From: Acidobacteriota bacterium | GTDB lineage: Bacteria > Acidobacteriota > Blastocatellia > RBC074 | DNA: 5,322 bases | Reading direction: 5' to 3' | Assembly: GCA_017991275.1 (NCBI GenBank) | Contig: JAGNMH010000448.1 | Location: 1 to 5,322, forward strand | Translations under genes and position numbers: made by a program | Notes under the pieces: model-generated | Databases searched by the model: none | Told to the model about the DNA's origin: nothing | What the model saw: only the letters and a program-made list of their open reading frames with translations | Part shown: positions 1 to 5,322 of the stretch, one piece after another | Position numbering within the stretch: position 1 is the first letter of the stretch | How the letters are laid out: every line of letters starts with the position of its first letter

Positions 1-178
1 CTCTTAACTGTGGAACCAGAATGCCACCAAGGTTCGCACAGATTTCTCCGTGTTCCTGACTTTCACCAGACATCTCGAAAATATACCCGTCAATGTATTC
101 GTGCCGTTCGTCGGCTTCGCGCTCCATCGCCAGGTATTCTTCTTCAGTACGTAAAAGTTCTGACACTGCAACTGCCAT
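1..178 (-). CDS. Uma2-family (DUF820) putative restriction endonuclease, N-terminal part
   Basis: This gene runs off the left edge, so only the first 59 codons are visible. Read leftwards from ATG at 176-178 it begins MAVAVSELLRTEEEYLAMER and continues through HEYIDGYIFEMSG (residues 26-38) and EHGEICANLGG (42-52). The pattern TxEEYLxxE...HEYxDGxIxxMxGxSxEH...IxxNL is the standard N-terminus of Uma2 proteins, a PD-(D/E)XK nuclease-fold family usually 180-200 residues long; the catalytic core would lie outside the window. The start is supported by GGAGG at 183-187, four bases upstream of the ATG. Uma2 genes are often multicopy in cyanobacteria, Chloroflexota and Acidobacteriota, and their cellular role is largely unknown. 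The family call is by recognition of the motif. Whether the gene is intact cannot be seen. Confidence 0.85.
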   Translation of the reverse strand, partial: MAVAVSELLRTEEEYLAMEREADERHEYIDGYIFEMSGESQEHGEICANLGGILVPQLR

Positions 179-214
179 AAACCCTCCAACCAAAGATAAA
201 GACAGCTACAAGAT

Positions 215-246
215 ACTGCGAACTGCCCACTGCAAACTGCGAACTG
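215..246. repeat. 7-bp tandem repeat, 4.6 copies (ACTGCNN)
   Basis: Read on the plus strand, the units are ACTGCGA (215-221), ACTGCCC (222-228), ACTGCAA (229-235), ACTGCGA (236-242) and a partial ACTG (243-246). The invariant part is ACTGC and the last two bases vary. The array ends three bases before the stop codon of the P5C dehydrogenase (249-251) and fills nearly half of the 70-bp gap to the Uma2 gene. I see no stem-loop with a T-run here that would act as a terminator, and no convincing promoter for the Uma2 gene. Confidence 0.8.
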
Positions 247-248
247 AC

Positions 249-1814
<1,566 letters not shown>

Positions 1815-1867
1815 AACTGGGCTTGTCCTTTTGGGAATGATTCGGTTTCGTAGCTGCTCTGCCTTTT

Positions 1868-2045
1868 CGCCGCGTTAGCGGCGTTTGAATTTAGCCGTGG
1901 GTTTCAACCCACGGTAGCGGCGGTATGTCCTCCACGTCGCGTCAGCGACGGCTGAATTCAGTCGTCGCTGACGCGACGTGGAGTTTTTTTCTCGCGCAAC
2001 CCGGCGTTGAAACGCCGGGCTAAAGTCAGCCGCCGCTGCGCGGCG
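1868..2045. repeat. Composite symmetric palindromic element (REP/REPIN-like cluster)
   Basis: This 178-bp structure fills most of the spacer between the P5C dehydrogenase and the Smr gene. Two copies of a two-hairpin module face outward around a central palindrome. The left module, on the minus strand, has hairpin CCGTGGGTTGAAACCCACGG (1895-1914), an 11-base spacer CTAAATTCAAA, then hairpin CGCCGCTAACGCGGCG (1868-1883). The right module, on the plus strand, has CCCGGCGTTGAAACGCCGGG (2000-2019), spacer CTAAAGTCAGC, then CGCCGCTGCGCGGCG (2031-2045). Both share the GTTGAAAC core although the stems differ. The centre is a 54-bp palindrome (1930-1983). All components are symmetric about position 1957 to within one base. 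No ORF or transposase accompanies it. REP/REPIN identity is inference from the architecture. Confidence 0.8.
1930..1990 (+). terminator. 54-bp near-perfect palindrome followed by seven T's; possible plus-strand terminator
   Basis: Arms 1930-1950 and 1963-1983 are perfect 21-bp reverse complements, and the intervening bases contain the palindrome CTGAATTCAG (1952-1961). Only the pair 1951/1962 (G opposite T, a possible G-U wobble in RNA) breaks the dyad. A run of seven T's (1984-1990) follows on the plus strand, giving the form of an intrinsic terminator. All recognised neighbouring genes on both sides are on the minus strand, however, and the minus-strand side has no T-run, so it would stop only antisense transcription entering the P5C dehydrogenase/Smr spacer. 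Each half contains CGTCGCTGACGCGACG (1963-1978, and its complement at 1935-1950), the same hairpin type as the outer modules, so it may simply be part of the repeat. Confidence 0.35.
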
Positions 2046-2087
2046 AAGAGCAGGTAGAGCAATAACTATGTTTCAAGGTTGGGGATT

Positions 2088-2465
2088 CTACTCGACACTT
2101 TGGCGGTTCGCTACTTTGGGTTGTTGATTGAATTCGGCAATCGTCGCTCCCAAATTTCCAGGCGCGTCATAAAAGCTGGCGACGAATTCAGTTCGACTCA
2201 GGATTGAGCGAACGGCTTCGCGCTGAACTCCAATGCCTTTGCCGTGGATGATGCGAACAACGGTGAAGCCGCGCGCTTGAGCTTGCAGCAGGTATTCTTC
2301 GACGATTTCCTTGATCTGTTTTGGCGGGATCGAATGCAGGTCAATGGTGTCGGTGATTTCGATAACGACCGGTTCATCAAACGGGTCGCCATCGAGTTCG
2401 AGCGGCAATTCTTCAGCAATTGATTTGCCCTCCCACAACTTGCGCCAGAGTTCGATAAGTTTCAT
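2088..2465 (-). CDS. Standalone Smr (MutS2 C-terminal-like) domain protein
   Basis: A complete 125-residue cytoplasmic protein. After an N-terminal tail of about 38 residues, rich in acidic residues at 17-36, comes an Smr domain: the DLH motif at 42-44, helix 47-65, strand FTVVRIIHGKG with HGKG at 74-77, and NLGATIAEF (104-112) in place of the usual GGxGATxVxL. Smr domains bind nucleic acids, and several show nicking or endonuclease activity; DLH and HGxG are the conserved catalytic/binding motifs. The MutS ATPase domains of full MutS2 are absent, so the protein belongs with the small stand-alone Smr proteins, and a name such as mismatch repair protein would mislead. No clear Shine-Dalgarno precedes the ATG (sequence AATCCTAA). 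It lies 165 bp downstream of the serpin on the same strand, with an inverted repeat between them. Confidence 0.85.
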   Translation of the reverse strand: MKLIELWRKLWEGKSIAEELPLELDGDPFDEPVVIEITDTIDLHSIPPKQIKEIVEEYLLQAQARGFTVVRIIHGKGIGVQREAVRSILSRTEFVASFYDAPGNLGATIAEFNQQPKVANRQSVE

Positions 2466-2499
2466 TTAGGATTGGCTTGGAAATAAGGCTGCCGGGCTT

Positions 2500-2607
2500 T
2501 TCCACCGCAGAGGCGCAAAGTTCCGCAGAGGTTTCGCAGAGTCTTTGCAAAGTTCTTAGCTTGCCTCTCTGCGCTTCCTTTGCGTTCTCTGCGCCTCCGC
2601 GGTGGAA
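2500..2607. repeat. Imperfect inverted repeat rich in CGCAGAG/CTCTGCG
   Basis: Terminal arms TTCCACCGCAGAGGCGCA (2500-2517) and TGCGCCTCCGCGGTGGAA (2590-2607) are reverse complements with one mismatch in 18. Inside, CGCAGAG recurs at 2506-2512, 2524-2530 and 2535-2541, and its complement CTCTGCG at 2567-2573 and 2587-2593, so the left half is purine-rich and the right half folds back on it imperfectly. From general knowledge, elements of this CCGCAGAGGCGCAGAG type are scattered between genes in many unrelated bacteria. It takes up most of the gap between the serpin stop (2631) and the Smr start (2465). It has no adjacent T-run and no ORF of its own. Confidence 0.75.
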
Positions 2608-2630
2608 CTGAATCGGTAGCATCCCATTCC

Positions 2631-3884
2631 TTACATTGGCTCAAAGACTGCGCCCATAAACAAAATCGCGCCGGTCTGCTGATCTCTAATCGCCAGCAGG
2701 AAAGGTCGGTCGGCGATAAAGCTGAAGCGTTGTTGGACTGGTCGAACCGAAGTGATGCTGATTCCAACCGAAGTGGCGGCGGCGGCTTCGGTTCCTTCTT
2801 CATTCACTTCGATGACGGCTTTGTGTTTGACCTGAGAGATAAACAAATCCTTTTGCTGGCGAATGCCGCTGAAATCGGCTTTGCCTCGATTGAACGCCAC
2901 TCCCATTCCCATCGCCGTCAGTGGATTGTTCAGGTCGCGCGAATAATCCATCTTGAATCGGGGAAGTTTCACATCGCCAGGCGAGTTGCGAAAGCCGGTC
3001 ATCCATTGCTGCCATTTCTGGTAATTCAAACCGCTCAGCAAGCTGTTCAAAGAATATTTTTCGTCAGGCAAAAACAGGTAAATACTGGCTCCACCTTGTC
3101 CGTAAGGCAGGCTGAGGGCCTGGAAATTTTCGCCTTTCAAGTATTGGTAACTGCCGGATTGCGCCATCATCTGAGTTTGTTTGGTTTTGCCAGCCAGCAA
3201 ATGAAACGGCAGGTTTTGAGTCAAAGCCGGGTCGAATTTTTTCTGCCACTGACCTTTGAAGTAAACGGCGTTGATCAGAAACATGACTTGATCGCCGGTG
3301 ATTTGTTCGATGATCTTTGGGATTTTCCCTTTGGTGTTTTGGCTGACCCAACCGTTGATTGTTTGTACCGCTTTAGGTTTTCCGAAATCCAGAGCCGCGA
3401 TTTCAGCGCCGAAAAACTGGCGGTTGCGATCCAGAAAGGCCGGGTTGAACTGGACGCCTTGTCTCGCCCACAGCGAATTGGCGATTAGCAATTCGATTTT
3501 CGGGTCGGAATTTTTAAGCTTCGCCATCAACGCGGCGCTGGATTGGTTGAGTTCGGCGTGATTCATTGAACCGTATTTCAATACTCGCTTCATTGCCAGA
3601 TGAGTTTCTCCGGCGGCTCCGTTGTAGGTCATGGCCAAAGCCGTGGCTATGCTGAGCGGCGAAATGAACACGTTCTTGTCTTTGTCCTGACTGCGAAGCT
3701 GTGTGAAAAGATCGAAGCCGAATTCGTTGTTGGCTGCGACCAGACTATCAATGCTTGCGACAGTGCTTACGACGGTTTCAGTCATGGGGTTTTCTCCGGC
3801 TGACGTAGTTTCTGGTTTGGTTGCGCAGAGGATTGCCAAAGCCAGGACTGTGACAATAGCTGCAAAAGTTTTTTGTCCGAACAT
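2631..3884 (-). CDS. Secreted serpin (serine protease inhibitor, inhibitory type)
   Basis: A complete 417-residue serpin. Serpins trap target proteases by inserting their cleaved reactive-centre loop into beta-sheet A. Residues 1-20 form a signal-peptide-like segment (Lys5, hydrophobic 7-20), so it probably acts outside the cytoplasm. The fold spans about 50-417: NVFISPLSIATALAM (71-85), FLINAVYFKGQWQKKF (202-217), hinge EEGTEAAAAT (362-371), and the C-terminal signature RPFLLAIRD...ILFMGAVFEP. The hinge has small residues at P12-P9, as inhibitory serpins need. Counting from Gly364 as P15 puts P1-P1' at Thr378-Ser379. GGAGG at 3889-3893, four bases before the ATG, supports this start; in-frame Met34 (3783-3785) also has GGAG eight bases upstream and would give a form lacking the signal peptide. 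Transcribed divergently from the cytochrome. The target protease is unknown. Confidence 0.93.
   Translation of the reverse strand: MFGQKTFAAIVTVLALAILCATKPETTSAGENPMTETVVSTVASIDSLVAANNEFGFDLFTQLRSQDKDKNVFISPLSIATALAMTYNGAAGETHLAMKRVLKYGSMNHAELNQSSAALMAKLKNSDPKIELLIANSLWARQGVQFNPAFLDRNRQFFGAEIAALDFGKPKAVQTINGWVSQNTKGKIPKIIEQITGDQVMFLINAVYFKGQWQKKFDPALTQNLPFHLLAGKTKQTQMMAQSGSYQYLKGENFQALSLPYGQGGASIYLFLPDEKYSLNSLLSGLNYQKWQQWMTGFRNSPGDVKLPRFKMDYSRDLNNPLTAMGMGVAFNRGKADFSGIRQQKDLFISQVKHKAVIEVNEEGTEAAAATSVGISITSVRPVQQRFSFIADRPFLLAIRDQQTGAILFMGAVFEPM
3783..3797 (-). promoter_or_regulatory. Possible internal start (Met34) of the serpin with its own ribosome binding site
   Basis: ATG at 3783-3785 lies in frame with the serpin and is preceded by GGAG (3794-3797) with an 8-base gap, a better spacing than the 4 bases at the annotated start. 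Initiation here would produce a 384-residue serpin without the hydrophobic N-terminus and so a cytoplasmic inhibitor. The upstream start is preferred because it has a full GGAGG, a promoter-like TATAAT box and a coherent export signal. Confidence 0.3.
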
Positions 3885-3913
3885 GTTTCCTCCAGTTGTT
3901 TTTGGGTGACCGG

Positions 3914-3944
3914 ATTATACGCCGTGTGTAACGCGCGCTGTACA
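3914..3944 (-). promoter_or_regulatory. Putative sigma-70-type promoter of the serpin gene
   Basis: On the minus strand a perfect TATAAT sits at 3914-3919, 29 bases upstream of the serpin ATG, so transcription would start near 3907 and leave a leader of about 22 bases holding the GGAGG. The best -35 candidate is TGTACA (3939-3944), four of six matches to TTGACA at a long 19-bp spacing; it lies inside the left arm of the inverted repeat at 3928-4021. The -10 box is convincing, the -35 is weak. Confidence 0.5.
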
Positions 3945-4021
3945 GATTGCGTCTGGCTGAGAAAGCTAAATTGTCACAATGTAAATCTTGAGCGAAACGC
4001 AATCTGGACAGCTCGCGCTAC
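3928..4021. repeat. 94-bp imperfect palindrome between divergent genes
   Basis: The arms 3928-3951 and 3998-4021 are reverse complements at 21 of 24 positions; each reads outward as CGCAATCTGKACAGCKCGCG. The 46-base interior has scattered symmetric matches and, at its exact centre, a perfect 5-1-5 dyad ATTGTCACAAT (3970-3980). The element lies wholly between the serpin and cytochrome starts and overlaps the possible -35 of the serpin. It could be a REP-type repeat or a regulatory dyad. No T-run follows on either side, so it is not an ordinary intrinsic terminator. Confidence 0.75.
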
Positions 4022-4044
4022 TGTGCATTAACCTCGCCGCGTTT

Positions 4045-5322
4045 ATGCAAACCGTCGTCATCAAATCCGCAGCGCTGACCGCCGTCGCAGCCTTTGCCGT
4101 GGCTGCGCTGGTTTTCGCCGCTCAACCGACTTATCAAGGCGTCAGGGCAGGAAAAGCCGACGCCGGTTATCTGGATTCGCAAAAGTGTCTGGCTTGTCAT
4201 TCGGATCATTTCGCTTCGTGGCGGCAGACTCATCACAGCCGCATGACTCAGGAAGCACGGCCCGAAACCGTCCAAGGCGATTTCACCAACAACAATTCAT
4301 TTGATTACCTGGGCGTCACGGCAAAGATGGAACGACGCGGTGACCGGTTCACGATGACGCTGAATTTCGCCGATGGTCGTCGGCAGGTTTACCCGATTGA
4401 TCGCACTGTAGGTTCGCGTCGCATCGAACAATATGTCAGCCGGCAAGGCGATCAATACGTTCGTTTGCCGCTGGCTTACGACCTGATGAATCGCCGCTGG
4501 ATGAGTTTGAACGGTTCGTTCTTTTATCCCGATGGCGATAACTTCTTTCAACATCAAGCCAAGTGGGATCAGAACTGCGTGTTCTGCCACAACGTCAAAG
4601 CTCAGCCGCATATGGAAGCCAACGGCCAGAAGTTTTCGACCGAAGTCGCTGAACTCGGCATTGCCTGCGGAGCCTGTCACGGAGCGGCGGCGGCTCATGC
4701 CGAACAAGCGTCATCACCGTTTACGCGCGAGCTTTGGAGAATGACCGATGCCGAAAAACAGATCGTCAATCCCGGCAAACTTATGACTGAGCGTTCGATG
4801 ATGATTTGCGGACATTGCCACGGCCAACGAATTCCGCAGCCAATGGAACGCATTCAGGAGATTTTGACCAAAGGTGATCCGTTCAACGCTGGCGACGATC
4901 TGGCGAAGTTTTATCGTCCTGTGATGCGCGAAACCAAAATCGGCGAATTTTCCTTTGCAGCCAGGTTTTGGCAAAACGGCTCGCCCAGGCTGACGGCTTA
5001 TGAATATCAGGGCATTTTGCGTTCGGCGTGTTTTGCCAAAGGCGATCACGCGAATCGCATTAACTGTCTGAGCTGTCATTCAATGCACGAAGGCGACGTC
5101 AAAGGGCAGATCAAGCCAGAAAATCGAACTGACAAAGCTTGTCTGGGTTGTCATCAGCAATTCGCTCAGCCGGCCCAGCTTGCGGCGCACACTGGGCACA
5201 AAGCCGAATCCATCGGCAGTCGTTGTTACGATTGCCACATGCCGCGAGTCGTTTACGGCGTTATGGCTTTTCATCGAAGCCACGACATCACGGTTCCCGA
5301 CCCTGCACTGACGGCAACTCAG
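4045..5322 (+). CDS. Exported multiheme c-type cytochrome (seven CxxCH visible), C-terminus beyond the window
   Basis: The frame from ATG 4045 stays open to the last base (426 residues visible). Residues 1-26 are a Sec-type signal peptide (Lys7, hydrophobic 8-26, likely cleavage after VFAA), placing heme attachment in the periplasm. CxxCH motifs start at Cys48, 178, 208, 255, 341, 366 and 394. Non-motif histidines (55, 63, 64, 170, 189, 218, 335, 348, 382, 385, 410, 413) could supply distal ligands for bis-His hemes. A heme-free stretch of about 125 residues separates hemes 1 and 2. The ending CYDCHMPRVVYG...HRSHDITVPDP resembles cytochrome c554-like multiheme proteins of Acidobacteriota and Planctomycetota, often followed by TPR repeats; this is recognition, not a search. 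Electron transfer is likely, the partner unknown. No Shine-Dalgarno precedes the ATG; the signal peptide supports this start. The serpin is divergent. Confidence 0.88.
   Translation, partial: MQTVVIKSAALTAVAAFAVAALVFAAQPTYQGVRAGKADAGYLDSQKCLACHSDHFASWRQTHHSRMTQEARPETVQGDFTNNNSFDYLGVTAKMERRGDRFTMTLNFADGRRQVYPIDRTVGSRRIEQYVSRQGDQYVRLPLAYDLMNRRWMSLNGSFFYPDGDNFFQHQAKWDQNCVFCHNVKAQPHMEANGQKFSTEVAELGIACGACHGAAAAHAEQASSPFTRELWRMTDAEKQIVNPGKLMTERSMMICGHCHGQRIPQPMERIQEILTKGDPFNAGDDLAKFYRPVMRETKIGEFSFAARFWQNGSPRLTAYEYQGILRSACFAKGDHANRINCLSCHSMHEGDVKGQIKPENRTDKACLGCHQQFAQPAQLAAHTGHKAESIGSRCYDCHMPRVVYGVMAFHRSHDITVPDPALTATQ

Noticed and set aside
4..189. 61-residue minus-strand frame starting near 189
   Set aside because: It overlaps the Uma2 N-terminus in another frame. 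The Uma2 frame gives a clear family match and has GGAGG next to its ATG.
1895..2019. CRISPR-like repeats (GTTGAAAC resembles the GAAAC end of some CRISPR repeats)
   Set aside because: Only two copies exist, in opposite orientation, with different stems and no regular spacers or cas genes.
1815..2087. Minus-strand intrinsic terminator for the Smr gene
   Set aside because: The hairpin at 2000-2019 is followed on the minus strand by TTGCGCGAG rather than a T-run.
2088..2465. Annotation as MutS/MutS2 mismatch repair protein
   Set aside because: Only the Smr domain is present; there are no Walker motifs or MutS core.
2580..3488. 302-residue plus-strand open frame
   Set aside because: It is antisense to the serpin, begins inside the inverted repeat, and has no recognisable domain.
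3822..3827. Lipobox around Cys20 of the serpin
   Set aside because: The residue before the Cys is Leu (AILC), whereas a lipobox needs Gly, Ala or Ser there, so a lipoprotein is unlikely and an ordinary signal peptide is preferred.
4714..5079. 121-residue and neighbouring minus-strand frames under the cytochrome
   Set aside because: They are shadows of a plus-strand frame with seven CxxCH motifs and a signal peptide.

Overview
The window looks like chromosomal DNA of a free-living, moderately GC-rich bacterium (about mid-50s % GC, judged by eye). The mix of a standalone Smr protein, a secreted serpin, a Uma2 endonuclease, a multiheme c-type cytochrome with a CxxCHMP...RSH ending, and spacers filled with palindromic repeats built on a GTTGAAAC core would fit an Acidobacteriota genome (Blastocatellia-like). 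That placement is inference. Uma2 genes are also common in cyanobacteria and Chloroflexota, and the cytochrome type also occurs in Planctomycetota.

Layout from left to right. The minus strand holds the N-terminus of a Uma2-family endonuclease (1-178, running off the left edge), a 7-bp tandem repeat (215-246), a complete L-glutamate gamma-semialdehyde (P5C) dehydrogenase (249-1814), a 273-bp spacer carrying a nested symmetric palindrome (1868-2045), a standalone Smr-domain protein (2088-2465), an imperfect inverted repeat (2500-2607), and a complete serpin with a signal peptide (2631-3884). A 160-bp divergent spacer follows, with a TATAAT box facing the serpin and a roughly 94-bp imperfect palindrome (3928-4021). 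The plus strand then carries a secreted cytochrome with seven CxxCH motifs (4045 to the right edge, 426 codons visible, no stop reached). No stretch over 300 bases lacks a gene.

The four minus-strand genes could be read serially, but their gaps (70, 273 and 165 bp) are repeat-filled and their functions unrelated (proline catabolism, nucleic acid binding, protease inhibition, putative nuclease), so they are probably not one functional operon. The serpin and the cytochrome are both predicted to be exported and are transcribed divergently from a spacer that contains a repeat.

The strongest unexplained signal is in the spacers. All four carry a different repeat. Two of them (1868-2045 and 3928-4021) are long dyads whose sub-elements are arranged symmetrically about one centre, like REP doublets/REPINs. 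I do not see a new defence or biosynthetic system among the genes. The least ordinary genes are the bacterial inhibitory-type serpin and the truncated heptaheme cytochrome.
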